DNA of 64,000 nt from Breviolum minutum Mf 1.05b.01 (GCA_000507305.1 DF241034.1:1-64000), one strand, 5' to 3'; shown: positions 18,301-30,078, counted from the first letter of the stretch. Notes: generated by a model not told the origin, from the sequence alone. Numbers and translations: made by a program.

Positions 18301-21300
18301 ATCACAGAAACTGAAGAATCTCCGCATGTTCGTCTCAATGATCTTCGCTTTTTTTGATTTGGCATCTCGATATTAAGCTGCTTTTTATAAGCGAGTGATG
18401 TTTTTTTGTGCAGGACGTGGTGCTTTAACCTTCTCTTCAATGCAGCGGCCTCAACTCTGAGACAAATGGATCAAAATTACCAGAGCAACTACAGTCCCCG
18501 GTTTGGTTTTCCTTTCATCCTACTGTTGATGGTTCAAGAAATGCTGGTATAAAACCCTGTAAATCATGGGATAAATTACCTTTCCCTCAACTGGTGAGTT
18601 TGCCGGATTTCCGAACCATCAACAGTATGACCCAAATCCCAAGAATCCTGGCTTCTAATCTAAGATTTTCGGGCCAACAATAGACCTGCGAAAATTTCAT
18701 CGCGACCAAAACGCCGGCCGGTTGGGAATTCCCCCCAGTTTTGGTGGTGTAGGAACTCTGTGTCACTAAGGCAAACATCCTAGAGATTCCAAGATCTTAT
18801 CAAAACAAGCCTGTGAAACATACCCCAAAACGATTATTATGAAGAAATCTTCGAAAATGGGAACGTGGTGCCCTCAAGAGCTCCAGATTTCGTTGGAATC
18901 GACAAAATCATCAACATCGAGGAGATGTTGGAACTCTACCCACTTTTCATGTTGAGAAACATCACATACCCCTTCATGAAAGAACAACAACTTCCGTGAT
19001 GTTATCCTAAGATATAAGGTCTCGAAAAAAACACCTGGACCCGAAAATCTTGGAGAATCTATTCTAAGTGTTTTCAAATATTTTCTATTTTCACCCCTAT
19101 TTGGGGAAGATTCCCATTTTGACTCATATTTTTCAAATGGGTTGAAACCACCAACTAGTGGAGATTTTCCATCTTTTTCCCCAACGGCCATGGAGTCATG
19201 GGTCGCTTGGAATCTCGGATCTCTCCAAGGTTTGGACGGACCTCTACACGGAGGTCGGGAAGAACGACGTTTCGGGGGGGCGAAAATCTCCGAAAAATCC
19301 TACCCCCCCAAAACGGCCCCGGATTCCAGAAGTTGCGGCGAAAGTGAAGCGTTGTGAAGCATTTGGAAAAAGATGGGGATTTTTTGTTGGTTGTGATGTT
19401 TTTTGTTTTTGTGGAAAAGGTATGATGAAATCTGGTGAAAATGGAAGAACATGGTAAATGCTTGTTCGATTGTTTTTTTCCGGACAGAAATGAACGTGAT
19501 GTTTCAGATGTTCGGTTCGTAAAAAGAACGGCATGTTGCGCCCACAAGTCGACGACACAAAGCAAGGGAGTGTGCCAAATCAGATTTGGGAATGTTTTTT
19601 TCTCAAAGTTTCAGTGAGGGCTTCCAAGTAGATCAGCCACTTTTCAGTTGTTTTTTTTGATGATGGAAATACATGTGTAATTTGAGACGCACGCATGATA
19701 ATGTCGAATGATCCTTACCACCAAGTCGCTAGGAATGTGAGGAAGCAGTTACAGTTGCAAAGATGCACAGTTGAATGCAGTCATTGATGCTGAATCATTC
19801 AAGTTCATGGTTGCTAAGATATGTTTTATGCAATATTGTGCCAGTGATATCATCATTGCATATTTTATTGTCAGGCAGATTGTATGAACATAAAATATGC
19901 CTTTTCTGGGCATATTCACCATGTTCTTGGTTCAAGCCCTACTATATCTTCAAGAAACCCATCATCGGATGGCAACTTTTAATCTGACTAATTACTTGGC
20001 TGATCCTGTCGGATTGATCCAGTGTTTTTTTCCCTGAAAAAGTTGAAGCCAAGAACCAGTGGTTTTGCAAAAGTCTAGGTTCAATGTATCCCAATCAAAA
20101 AAAACATTATGTACCCCCTCAAAAATTAACAAATGTCCGGGACATTCCGTTTTCTTTCAGGACATGAATCATTTGAACCAACCCCATCGATCTTCCAGAG
20201 GTGATTCGTTGAGTTTTTTCCCCCCTTTTAGGCCACCCCCGGGGTGCCACGAAAACGACAACGACCAGAGGCGTCCATGAATTTCCTGGCCGCCGCCGGC
20301 TTGGACTTCGAACGGCATGCCTCGGAAGGGATTGACCCCGTCAGGGGGGCCAAGGGAAGTTCCTGGTGGTTTAGATGGGTTTTAGGGGAATTGAATAAAT
20401 AAATAGGGGCCATATGAAATACCGGAAAAAAATATGGGTTAGAAGGGAGTTGTGTTAAAATCTCACAAGAGGTTTTTTTCCAAGGTTATCTCGAATTTTG
20501 TGTGGGTCATCAGTGTCTGTTTTCCTCCCCGAAGTTTCTAATTGTATATAAGTTGGAGATAATATAGTGTTCCACCATAGGAAGCTCGGATTGTAGCAAT
20601 TCTGAGCTTGGACTCTGCAAAAAACAGCGTTTCGCAGCCGAGGTTACCATCGGACCCAGACTTCTAGCGTCACCACTTGGAGGTCCGGGGCAGTGTGAAT
20701 CGGTCATTAACTTGGAGGATGGACTCCCAGGACGTGGTTGGCCGTGGTTGATGGAACCATGGTGATCGTTTCTTCGTCCCCTAAGGATGGGGGTTGTGAA
20801 ACACCCCTTCCAAATCACCGAACTCCATGGCGTTGATATACATGCGGGGTGATTGCGGGGTGATACTAACCACTTACAAAAACTAGGATGATCCTCCAAG
20901 TGGTTAGTGGTGGCCTGAAACCTTTTTGGATTGTGGACCCCAATTTTGGAGGGTGATTCAATCCAATTTTTTGACGGTCGCTAGTATGTTTTCAAATGGT
21001 TGGAGAAAAACCCACCAACGGGGATGGATTTTTGCTTCAGGTGCATGGCCCATTTTGAACGAAGTACTGTATGTTTTGTTTTTTGGTTGGAAACCCACGC
21101 ATGTTGTGTTAAGGAAGAATGGTGGGTACTTCTATGTTGGCTTCTTGATATATCTTAATGCTGCTGCATCATTGCGAAATCCGAAAAACAAAACACATTT
21201 CAAACCAAAAACTCGGTTTAAGACATCATCAATGCTCAAAAATCAAAATCCTCATTTTAGAAAAACCCTCAGAGGTCCTTTCTTAAACTTTCAAACCAAC

Positions 21301-24300
21301 CCCTGGTCTGAAAAACCCATCCATGACGTGTGCATCCGTTAGGCGGAGCATCCAAACATCGTTGGGTCACCTTCCAAGGAGCTTATGACTTTGGGTGCCT
21401 CGGAGCTTCGTTAGTTTTCAGGGGAGAGGAACAGCATAGGGACCCCTAAAAATAGGCCTAAACACCCCAAAGGGATGGTCTCCTCTTGCCAAGAGCTTTT
21501 GCTGTTAGATTTTAGGTAGGCTACTCCTGAATTTTTTCGAACACTGACTGACATGAAAAGGAAAAAAATCTTTGAATCAAACCTCCATTTTTTGGTTCCA
21601 TGGTAGTTTTTGGGAGTGTACATAAGGTTACCGACTAGTTGGAATATAGTTGGATGTAGTTGGATGTGTGTTTTTTTCCAATCTTAGAAACTAGATACCT
21701 AAAATGCATCTCTTGTTATGTGTTTTGTATGTTGGAGATTTCTATTTGCAAGTTTCTTGCAAATCTAAAACTCGGGATCTGCATCCACTTTCAACGCTTC
21801 AAGGATGGGCCCAGGATGGACCTCGTGGTTACCTGGGGTGATTTGTCATCCCTTGGAGCCACGTACAGTTACTAAACTCCCCTCCCTGAAGCTAACAACG
21901 ATCACCTGAAAATGGATGGTTGGAAGACTAGTTTCCTGTTGAAAACGGCACTTTACAGGGGGCTATGGTAGTTTTGGGGAGGGTAGATTTAAACTCTTTG
22001 GGTTGGGTTTTGGGGGTCAGGTAATTTAGACACACTTTTGCAGAAGAAAAGTGTGGGAGATTCGCGCTGTTCCCTCAAAATTGTTGAGCTCAAAATAGAT
22101 GCTTGGAATACACCAAACTGGTGCTTTACCCTAACTTTTTAGCCATACTCTTGATTTTGTGGGAATATTCACCCAGAACTTTTTGTACATCGTTAGTACG
22201 AAAATTCCCAGACATTCATCAAAAAACACTCGATTTGCGGCAAAACATATCCAAAAATCCATCGAAAGAATAATCTGGGATGCTGAAAGATACGCTGAAA
22301 GATACCCTTAAACTAGCATGTCTCCCTAAAAAGGGACTATTTCAATAGGAAATACATCTGAACCAACCATTGATCTTCAGGGGATATGTTAATTTTCCAG
22401 GGTGTACGCAACCGAACTGGATTTTCCTATCAGTTCGCTGGATGGATTTCTGGATTTCGTGGGTCCTTCACAAGGTGCCTAGAAACAAATAGTACATCAC
22501 CATGAGAGCGATAGATGTTTCAAAAATTCTGGAACTCTTCCCCCTCCCCCAAAAAAAAACTAGAAAAATGAATGAAAATAAAATGTTAGTATATAGGGAG
22601 AAAAAAAGCAAGATGTATTCGTTCAATAGAAAAACTGGGGTTAATTTGGGGAGGAGATTTGTATTCCAATCCCTTCACCAGGCTGGGGTTGTTTTTCGGT
22701 GAATCCTTTTGGAAGCTTTCTGGTTGGGTGGTTGAACTGGGTCGATGAGTCTCTTCGGGCAATATGAGATTCAATGAAGTATTTGGAAAAAAATGATAGA
22801 ACTTGATGAACTCACCTCCAACATATACATATAATTATGGTCTTCTGGTATTTTTGGGGATTTTTTTTTAAAGAGCTGTTCACACTTCAGGTGTGAACAC
22901 CTTAGATTTGTTGTGTTGTTTTTTTTGATGTGTTTGGAGGATTTCTTCAATGTGAGATTCATGATTTGCATCGTTGTGAGGTATATGCTCCGACTTCTCA
23001 CGGGGCGTCGGCTACCTGCGAACCTTTCATATTTCGAGGAGATGATCGGGCATTTTCCACTACATTTTTTTTGGGGGGGCAAGCGGTAGTATCATGGAAT
23101 GTTGCAAGTTCCAATCCGCCGGGATGTCTTGCATAAGATAAATATGTTCAATCATATTCATATATAGTCATATATACATATTGCGCGGAATCATGGGCGC
23201 CAAAATGTGTGTATGTAAAGTAGTCGTAGCATACGTCTATTCGTAGTACTATTACCACCAACACAAAGGTATTACTGGGCATTGCTGGGCTAAAATGGTT
23301 GTGTCTCAATACTGTTTGAGGCAAAATTGATATTTGGAATATGTTGGAATTGCTAACCCCTATTCTGTGGTCCTAGTTCTTTCTGCACAGTGCAAGTGCT
23401 TTGCAAGTGCTCCAAATTGTCACCCTTTTTTTCTTGGGGAATCCTCCTTATAGAGAATAGATGTTATATTAGATCTCCGCTTTTTGGAGTCACCATCTTG
23501 TGCCCTGCCTAAACACTGGGAACTGCAGGCTGAGAATGAAGGTTATTTTAACGGGTTCCCTTCATAGAGATGATGATTTACCCAGTTAGTTCCCAGGGTT
23601 TTGGCAACCCCCAACATTGATATAGAATTCAAACAAAAATCCATACAATTACATGAAATTCCAATGATATCAGCAAACGTTTCGTTAATCAGCAAACCCC
23701 CAATGTACACCCCTGAAATTAAGATGGTTCACCTAGAAATCACCCAATCATGAAAAGGAACCAAACCTCCATGACTTTGGGTTCAAAATGTTAAATTTCC
23801 AGAGGTGTACACTCCCTGAAAGTAACACAGCACCTGAAAATAGGCCATCCCAAAGGAAGGAAAATCTTATCTTCCAATCATGGATTTTCAAGGCGAACTG
23901 TTGGTTTCAGGGGGTGTATATTAGTGTTTCCAAAAATAGGGGTACCCCCAAATCATCCACTTTAATAGGCTTTTCTATTATAAACCATCCATTTTGGGGT
24001 ACCACTATTTTTGGAAACAGCCTGTGATAAACTTGGAGAATGTACCCTCCATCCCTAGAGCTCAAATTGACCAGGAGCTGCAAGTGAGTTTCTTTCCGAA
24101 TCGATACGAGTCAGGGAACCTCAGGGATGGACCGGGTTGCTACGGTTTCTGTGGGTTTTAGGAAAAAAACATGGTTGATTCAAAAAAACATTTAAAAAAA
24201 ACGACGTACCTTCCCTGAAACTAATAGCCATTTTGCCCCTGAAAATAGGCAAAGGGCCCCAAAAGGAAATGAATCATCTGAACCAACCATTGATTTTGAG

Positions 24301-26800
24301 GGGTTTTGGCTGTTAGTTTCAGGGAGGGTACGGTGTTTTTTTCCTGGGAAAAACACCTGGGCCGTGGGTTTTCCTAATAGACAATTTGAACTTCGTGACG
24401 CAGAAGTTGAATGCTGTCACAGAAGTTGCTGGAAAAAATAGATGATCATGTTTAGTCAAGGGTAATCATTGACCTCAAAAAGTAAAGGTAGATTATTCCC
24501 AAACAAGTTTACATCAACAGGTTTTCTCGTGAAACAAAAAGTCAGCCTGACATGGGATTGACCTTAGAGAACGATAAGCAGTGCTCCGCCAAAGTCGAAC
24601 ATAGCCCCTGAAAAAGGATGCTTGGAGGATGAATTTCCTGTTGGGGTCCACGTAACTGTTCAGGGTTTTTTGCTGTTAAACTTCAAGATGTTTGTTTTTT
24701 TCCGTCAAATGCTGGTTAATTTAGTTTATATAGGGGAGTATACTACTCAACTATATCATGGGGATTATATTGAGCCATTGTTCAGGATTCCTATGAACCA
24801 AGCAGTAAAACTCATGGAATGTCAGGTACGAGTTTTTTTCATGCTGTTCATGTAACAAAAAGGGCAGTGCTCATATGTGAAAGAGTACCGTTTTTGTAAG
24901 TTCTTGTTATGGAAGTAGAACTTGTATTGCAAAGTCCATTGTAACACAATGGTTCTGGTTTAAGGGCCAAACAGTCCACATGCGAAAAACATGTCAGTGG
25001 GAGTACTTTTTGGGTGCAAGTAGAAGTTGCTTTGCATGGAGTTGTTTGGCAGTTTTCTACTAATGAAACGATTGCGCTAGTCTCTATATAGTGGGAGCAA
25101 TATTTGTGCAAGTACGTTTATTCTTTAGGTTCGAGATTCAACAGCAGATTGCTCTACTTCATTTGTTGGCCCTGAAGCACTCACAACTGAAAAGAATTTA
25201 ATAAAGGGTGGACAAGCTTGAAAGTTGTTTCCATGCAATCAGTAGCAAGATGTCATGAGAAAACTGCTTAGCCTTGAAGCGAAAAATATTTCAGGGTAGC
25301 TGTGGATGGCAACGCCACCATTTGTCCACTTTTCAGGGGTGAAATAGGGGAAAATTATCCAAAAGAATGGGGCAACCTCAAATAACATCAGGTGGGTAAA
25401 AACATGCCCCTTGAAATCATTGATCAATTCACTTGAGTATATCCGCAGCCTTTGGTCATTAAGGGAAAGAGCATTTTGAACCCAAAAAATGGAAGTTTGG
25501 TTCAAAATCATTTTCTTTTTCATGTAAAGGGTTGATATTTTCAAATAAAACCAACCCTTTCAATTTTCAGGGGGTGTTTTCGCCCCAAATCTTTCCCGTC
25601 CAAGTCCATCCAATCTGATCACCAGATGAGCGATGAAAAAAGGACCCCTGGTTGTTTAGGGTATATAGGGAATGAAAAACTACCCAGCTATGTGGGGATT
25701 ATCATAAACCATTATAAGGATCCCCTGGATTTATTATGATTCATTATAATCCCCCACATAACTAGGTAGCAAACACCCCCGAAAACTCACATGGAACCTG
25801 AAAATATCCTCTTTTTTTTCGCAAGAAACATCGACCCAAAACCACCAATTTTTGAGGTTCCATGTTGGTTTTCAGGGGGTGTAAGTCCCTATAGATTCTG
25901 GAACTAGCTCAGATGGATCGCATCCATCGAGTCACCGAGGCTTCGAGATGAACTTCCCAGAGGTTCTCTCGACAGCTTACTACGGGAGTTCGGTCTGGGA
26001 AGCTTAGAATGGATCCATTCGTTTCCCCTGATAGACCTTAGTAAACCCTTATTTCTGGTGGGGGTTGGGTCAGGGGGTATATAGGTTGACCTAGCCGCCA
26101 TGATAGTTTTGTTAGTTTCATTGGATGTGTGGATTTGTTTGGTGATCTTTTTTTTCCGGATTGTACAATGGTAAATCACCATTGTTTCACCACCATTTGG
26201 GAGAATATTTTTAGAACATGTTCCAAGAAGCTTATACATGCAGTCAGAGATAGGTTTCCAAAACACCCTTTTCTAGGCGACTGAAAAAGATTTTGAAGGG
26301 ATAATGGAGGTTGATGATGGTCCCAGTTAAAGCAGGGCCTTATGTTCGGGGTGGGTGGGGATGTCTTGTAAGGGATTGAAGCAAAAGGATACTGGTTGCT
26401 GGATGTTGCTGGTATGTTTTGTATATTCATCGTGCATACAAGAACATGAACATATTTGATGATATCCATCAATTTGATGATATCAATTTAAAACAATATA
26501 GATCTATTACACTAAATACATATCTCATGTGTATATTATACGTTCAACACATAAAATTATCCACCTGTCCCACGTGTTTTTGTTGCACGCGCATTTGAAA
26601 AAACCGAGGCGTGGAACGGTGTGGTACACCACATACCGCAGGAAGCGATGCCTTGGCGACGCTGGAGCTCTATTTCCAGGTGCGGCTGTCGTTCAACCCC
26701 ATGGGACCAACACCTTCACCCAAAGACCCCCAACTGGACCCGCATGGATGGTTGAAAAGGCCGGTGGTGGTGTTGGCCGGAAACGCCGCCATTTCGGCAG
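15285..26800 (+). CDS. CAF1: CAF1/POP2-type deadenylase (CCR4-NOT subunit), at least 11 exons
   Basis: This encodes the DEDD-family 3'-5' exoribonuclease that shortens mRNA poly(A) tails in the CCR4-NOT complex. Exons were found by matching the CAF1 fold in order: VWAWNFESEF, VLAMDT, EFAGFMREEK, YAALRQNCDHLR, PIQLGLSVADGDG, TWCFNLLFN, SMNFLAAAGLDFERH, RWVTFQGAYDFG, YMLRLLTGRRLP, GSLDSLLREFGLG and VERCGTPHTAGSDALATL. The four catalytic acids (MDTEF, AYDFG, AGSD) and the active-site His of PHTAGSD are all present, so it should be active. Most neighbouring exons join in phase. Stretches matching FAELLMTSG and YDIKYL were not found, so two or so exons are missing. The N-terminus and true C-terminus are unresolved. 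Introns of 0.3-3 kb hold foldback elements. Confidence 0.87.
15868..15958. repeat. Short tandem duplication
   Basis: Two copies, about 58 bases apart, of a ~31-base unit containing TTTGAAGTTTGAAG and TGGTTCAT.AGTCCAAG, lying in a CAF1 intron. Confidence 0.7.
16032..16159. repeat. Foldback element, family J (inverted copy)
   Basis: Reverse-complement counterpart of the copy at 10403-10545; shares GATTTTGCCCA, CTGGGAAGATACC and AAACTGTTGGTGAAACATCC. Confidence 0.7.
16238..16255 (+). CDS. CAF1: CAF1 micro-exon with catalytic Asp
   Basis: Eighteen bases encoding VLAMDT, preceded by CAAG|G and followed by a GC donor. Joined in phase 0 to the next exon it gives AMDTEFAGF, the first DEDD motif of CAF1. 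The assignment rests on motif context because the exon is so short. Confidence 0.6.
16344..16428. repeat. Foldback element, family A
   Basis: Core ATCCCTATTTCGGGAAATGATCC and right end GGTTGAAACCAGCACCTAG; the left arm is eroded. Confidence 0.65.
16651..16745. repeat. Foldback element, family B
   Basis: Starts TTACCCTCCCTGAAACTAAC and ends in CATTTTCAGGGAGTGTA, as in the best copy at 43449-43553. Confidence 0.7.
17119..17201 (+). CDS. CAF1: CAF1 exon: EF motif
   Basis: After CTATCAG|G it encodes EFAGFMREEKQFAK and onward to CTTDL. A GC donor at 17202 keeps phase with the next exon; a GT donor at 17206 does not. The Glu is the second catalytic acid. The stretch is about 10 residues longer than in animal CAF1. 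Confidence 0.7.
17570..17605 (+). CDS. CAF1: CAF1 exon: YQLLR-equivalent
   Basis: Encodes YAALRQNCDHLR between TTTTCAG|G and a GT donor, matching the YQxLRxNVDLL block. It joins in phase to the exon at 18052 (codon CG|G). Confidence 0.75.
17915..18013. repeat. Foldback element, family C
   Basis: Contains TTTTCAATAGGAAATAT.TCTTC and ends CCATTGCTATGTTAGTTTAC, as in the copies at 31043, 47132, 60418 and 61968. Confidence 0.65.
18052..18102 (+). CDS. CAF1: CAF1 exon: IQLGL motif
   Basis: Encodes PIQLGLSVADGDGTVRG between TTTGAG|G and a GT donor, matching the IIQLGLTF.(D/E).G strand of CAF1. The phase agrees with both neighbours. Confidence 0.85.
18414..18444 (+). CDS. CAF1: CAF1 exon: TWQFNF-equivalent
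   Basis: Encodes TWCFNLLFNA after TGCAG|G, equivalent to the TWQFNFKFN strand. It completes a GGG codon with the previous exon. A GC donor follows. Confidence 0.75.
18521..18629. repeat. Foldback element, family D
   Basis: The arms TACTGTTGATGGTTC and GAACCATCAACAGTA form a near-perfect terminal inverted repeat around TATAAAACCCTGTAAATCATGG. Confidence 0.85.
19067..19158. repeat. Foldback element, family A
   Basis: TTTTCAAATATTTTC...CACCCCTATTTGGGG...GGGTTGAAACCACCAACTAG, a near-consensus copy. Confidence 0.75.
20232..20339 (+). CDS. CAF1: CAF1 exon: LLxxxGIDFxxH block
   Basis: Encodes SMNFLAAAGLDFERHASEG and IDP, matching the S-I-LL-SGIDF-H--EGI region. The acceptor is either TTTTAG|G (20231) or a later CCAG. 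A GT donor follows the codon for Pro. Upstream residues ATPGVPRKRQRPEA are less certain. Confidence 0.85.
20855..20912. repeat. Foldback family E, partial
   Basis: TAACCACTTACAAAAACTAGG and GATGATCCTCCAAG match the right arm of the family E element at 35438-35709. Confidence 0.5.
21343..21394 (+). CDS. CAF1: CAF1 exon: YDFG motif
   Basis: Encodes RWVTFQGAYDFG after GTTAG|G, matching (R/K)WITFHG-YDFGYLL. Its Asp is the third catalytic acid. The GT donor leaves a split Gly codon completed by the exon at 22981. Confidence 0.85.
21880..21986. repeat. Foldback element, family B
   Basis: CTCCCTGAAGCTAAC...ACCTGAAAATGGATGG...TATGGTAGTTTTGGGGAGGGTA. Confidence 0.7.
22305..22408. repeat. Foldback element, family C-like (subfamily C')
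   Basis: Inverted counterpart of 30688-30800; contains TTTCAATAGGAAATACATCTG and ATATGTTAATTTTCCAGGGTG. Confidence 0.6.
22981..23049 (+). CDS. CAF1: CAF1 exon: YLLKLLTG motif
   Basis: Encodes YMLRLLTGRRLPANLSYFEE and MIG after TTGTGAG|G, matching GYLLKLLT--PLP---FFELL. The phase continues from the YDFG exon. A GC donor is proposed at 23050. Confidence 0.85.
23704..23811. repeat. Foldback element, family B
   Basis: The ends TGTACACCCCTGAAATTAA and TTAAATTTCCAGAGGTGTACA are inverted repeats. It abuts a second family B element. Confidence 0.7.
23809..23920. repeat. Foldback element, family B (adjacent copy)
   Basis: ACACTCCCTGAAAGTAACA...GGTTTCAGGGGGTGTA; directly follows the previous copy, sharing its end. 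Confidence 0.7.
23928..24024. repeat. Foldback element, family F
   Basis: The arms GTGTTTCCAAAAATAGGGG and ACTATTTTTGGAAACA; the core holds CCATCCATTTTGGGG. A second copy in the opposite sense lies at 35199-35305. Confidence 0.75.
24206..24331. repeat. Foldback element, family B
   Basis: TACCTTCCCTGAAACTAAT...GCTGTTAGTTTCAGGGAGGGTA, near-perfect terminal arms. Confidence 0.75.
24727..24803. repeat. Foldback family G, diverged
   Basis: TATATAGGGGAGTATACTAC and GGGGATTATATTGAGCCATT resemble the copies at 25656 and 48406. Confidence 0.5.
25656..25772. repeat. Foldback element, family G
   Basis: CTACCCAGCTATGTGGGGATTA is mirrored by TAATCCCCCACATAACTAGGTAG around a CCATTATAAGGATCC centre. Confidence 0.7.
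25775..25886. repeat. Foldback element, family B
   Basis: ACACCCCCGAAAACTCACATGG is mirrored by CCATGTTGGTTTTCAGGGGGTGT. Confidence 0.7.
25940..25998 (+). CDS. CAF1: CAF1 exon: GGLQ-LA-L block
   Basis: Encodes LRDELPRGSLDSLLREFGLG after CACCGAG|G, matching LKGGLQ-(L/V)AE-L-(V/L). A GA donor (GG|GAAGC) leaves one base that pairs in phase with the next exon to give FGLGVERCG. Confidence 0.7.
26609..26800 (+). CDS. CAF1: CAF1 exon: AGSD motif and C-terminal segment
   Basis: Encodes VERCGTPHTAGSDALATLEL, the fourth catalytic Asp with its His, then an unusual Pro-rich tail (SFNPMGPTPSPKDPQLDP) before a GT donor. The acceptor is CCGAG|G. After the motif the sequence departs from animal CAF1, so the C-terminus is lineage-specific or continues in later exons. 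Confidence 0.85.
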
Positions 26801-28774
26801 GTTTGTTTTTAAAAAAACACGATTCTTGAAATATAGAACAGTTCAACTTGGTTTTTGATATTTTATAAGTATAGATAGATATTTGGGGGAAAAAAATGGG
26901 TCAAGGTGTTGTCAGGTGTTCTTTTGGGGGGATGGGGTCTTCAAAAAGTCACGGGACCCAAACAACAAAAACGCACAAACGAAAAACAAACAAAAAAATG
27001 GGAAGTTGTTGATGTTGTGGGTTGTGTCTTTTTTTTGGGTGGCGGGTCATAAGTGCAGTTGTTGACGTGAAACTACTGGACGAAAAATGTGTTTCTTTTG
27101 CATGTCGAAATTGGTTCCTGTTGGAAATGGGAGAGACAAGAAAAGTAGGATTGATTGTGAATCACGGATCTATTCATAAGAGGTTTAAAAAATAACAATC
27201 GCAAATAAATATGTACAGAAAAAAAACGCGAGATTCTCCGAAAAAAAAAAGAAACAGAGGACCATATCTCATATGAAGGCCTTCAAAACTTAATCACCTT
27301 CATCCGTTTTTCGAGGTGACCCAAGATGGTCCTAAGCGATTCCGCTCCATCGCACATTCCGAAGCGTCGACAAGCACCTCCTTCCACACCGATGGAACAG
27401 GCAGGGGCCAGGGGTATCTTGGAGGGTGAAAACCCGGGGTTTCGCAGGGTGGGACCCACCAATTTAATGCTTAGATGGTGATAGATAATGCTTAAGACTC
27501 AAGACCATACGATTTTTGCCTCGGTTACTCCCAGGAGTTCCAGAGAAAGTTTCATGCCCTTCAAGAAACGCGAAGTGACCCGTCATTGTGGTGTTCCGTA
27601 GGGCGGCATGGTCAAAGTTGGAGTCCCAAATTTGATTTTCGTCATCCTTCCAAAAGTGCAAAGAGAGATTGTTTTCTGCGAAAAAGAGAGTCGCCAGAGT
27701 TGGTCGTCCGCGTGGCAGGTAGCAGCGGCAGCAATTATTTTCAAAATGGAGGCCTGATGGGAAGCAATGACAAAAACCGCCTTCCCAAACTTGCTTCATT
27801 GCCATTCGGGTTTTAGGTCCAAGTATAGGAAACACCCCCGAATTTCCTAAGAGCACTAAGAACCTCCCAGAAAGTTCAGCCCCTTGGAGCCTTAAAAGGA
27901 AAGACATCGGGGCCCCAAACCCATCAATTTGTGAGTCCCATGTTATCCTGGGAATCTAAGGCTGCCCCCCTGGCCACCCCCCCGAGAAAATACGGCCTTC
28001 TTAGGTGATTACAGTATTAAGGGACAATGATGGGCTTTAATAACCCCTGAAAAAAGGCCGGCTATTTCTTCGGCAGGGTGTAACTGTAAGCCATTTCGAC
28101 AGCCCCTTTTCGATGGACCTACGAAATTTCAAGCTGCCAGGCTACAGTTACAACTACTGGAATGAGGATCAACAGGCGGACTGAAAATGGGAGCCAGGGG
28201 TGCAAAACACGACCCGTTTTTTCCAGTGATATTTTGGAGGTTGGCTTGGAATTTAGCAACAAAAAAACTATGAGAACCACCTTTGATTGGTTCATACCTT
28301 GGGATTAACTTATGAAGTTGAAAATTTGTAAGTAAGTGCCACCTTCCACACCACTGGTGCCATGTTCAGCGATTGAGCATCAGGTTCATGGCGTTGGCAA
28401 GGAGCTTAGACTAGTGAAGTTGTATTTTTTTTCGTTCAGATTTTGTGTTTTTTATGGATCGAATGGTGATGTCTCGTGGCTTTACTGTGGTGTGATGACA
28501 TTTTTTTTCGAAAGATTTGGTTCAAGTGGTAAGCACGACCCCGAATGTCTGGGGAAACACCTAGAGTTGGATGTGAAATGCCCTGTTTGAAAAAAATCCA
28601 GACCTTAAATTATACCAGCATAGACCCCAGATAGCAAAAACCAAGTTTTGTGTATCAATGTAGAGAACAGTGTAACATCTGTAAGAAGCTCAAGACAAAA
28701 TTCATTGCCGTTTTCTTGGGTGGCTGGGTGAAATTGGTGGCCCTGAAAACAGAAGGAACATTTGAAATAGAGAT

Positions 28775-29270
28775 TGGTACGCTGCAATGGCACCCAGCAA
28801 TCGCACCACGTCCACTCTCCCGAAGATGGTCGTCACCCTCGCCCCCCACCATAGCACATTACAATGGCAGATTGCAATGGCAATAACACCCAGCAATGGC
28901 ACCACGTCCATAACTACAGCACACCGGAATGGCACCCTGGAATGGCACCCAGCAATGGCACCATATCCACTCCCCCAAAAGGGGTCGTCCCTCCTTTCCC
29001 CCACCATAGTACATGATCGTCACCCTACCATAACACTCTAGAATGGCACCCTGCAATGGCACCACGTCCACTCCCTCCTCCCCCCCACCATAGCACAATA
29101 CAATGGCAATGGCACTCAGCAATGGCACGCCCACTCCCCCAAAGTTGGTCTTCACCCTCTCCCCCAACCATACCACACTACAATGGCACCCTACGATGGC
29201 ACCCAGCAATGGCAGCACGCCCACTGCACCCTGCAATGGTACGCTGGGTGCCACGTCCAATCCGCCAAAG
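28775..29270. repeat. Minisatellite, CAATGGCACC-based
   Basis: Degenerate tandem array with the recurring words CAATGGCACCCAGCAATGGCA, CCACGTCCACTCC and ACCATAGCACA; the larger period is about 100 bases. It is open in several frames on both strands, as expected for such repeats. Confidence 0.85.
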
Positions 29271-29980
29271 TGGTTCGTCGGCCTCCCCCCCCTATTGGAA
29301 GTAAGAACCCCTATAGCTATCGCTATCTGGGGAAAAAAGAATCATCAAATCCAAACCCTTCAAAAATCCCATCCAAACTTTTAGGTTTTTTTTTACAGTA
29401 CACACTGTCAGAGCCTAGGGAGGGAACATCCCTTTCAATGCAAGTGGGCAGGTAGTTACCATTCCCCTTCTGTTGTTGTCATTGTTTCTCTTTTGTAAAC
29501 TCCGGGAGGTTCTTCAAAATTCTTCTCTGCTTGAGTAAACACCTGTTTTTTCGTTTCAACACTTGCCGTTCTTTTTGTGTGGTTCTGTTGCTTTTCTTCC
29601 ATTTTCTCTTTGGTTCCTTACTTGGCGAACTCTTGGGACAGCATGTTTTACAAAACCCTTGAAAGACAAATTTGAAAAGAGACCAACGCAGCAAAAGAAC
29701 CTGGCTTTGATGTTGTTGTGGTTGTGCCCAAAGTCACTTGCAAAGTATTGAGATTCTCCTGTCAGACTGTCACCGCTTCTTTTTGTTCACTCAATGCTGC
29801 ACCTCCTGATTGTCTTGTATGTGTCAACTGACGCCCAGCGAGATCTCTCTGTGGTCATGGAACATTGGGTCACAGAGACACGACTTGAAGAAAAAGTGAG
29901 AAGAGACAAAGCAGAAGAGAGGAAAAGAGGATATTTGAAAGGGAAAATAAGAAGAAAGAATAGATACAGTAATATAACTG

Positions 29981-30078
29981 GGTGTTGGTTTCAATTATTT
30001 TTTATTTTTCCTCCTATTTGTGGAAATCATCCAATTTGACTAATATTTTTTCAAAGGGGTTGAAACCACCACCTAGAT
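29981..30078. repeat. Foldback element, family A
   Basis: GTTGGTTTCAATTATTTTT...GGGGTTGAAACCACCACCTAG. Confidence 0.75.

Noticed and set aside
20640-20690. Possible missing CAF1 exon (RFAAEVTIGPRLLAS) equivalent to FAELLMTSG
   Set aside because: The similarity is too weak and the splice sites and phase do not clearly fit; left out of the gene model.
27464-27907. 147-codon minus open frame as a gene
   Set aside because: The plus strand is open over the same stretch, and neither translation resembles a known family.
28655-29384. Overlapping frames on both strands rich in Trp/His or Pro/Thr
   Set aside because: They arise from the CAATGGCACC minisatellite.
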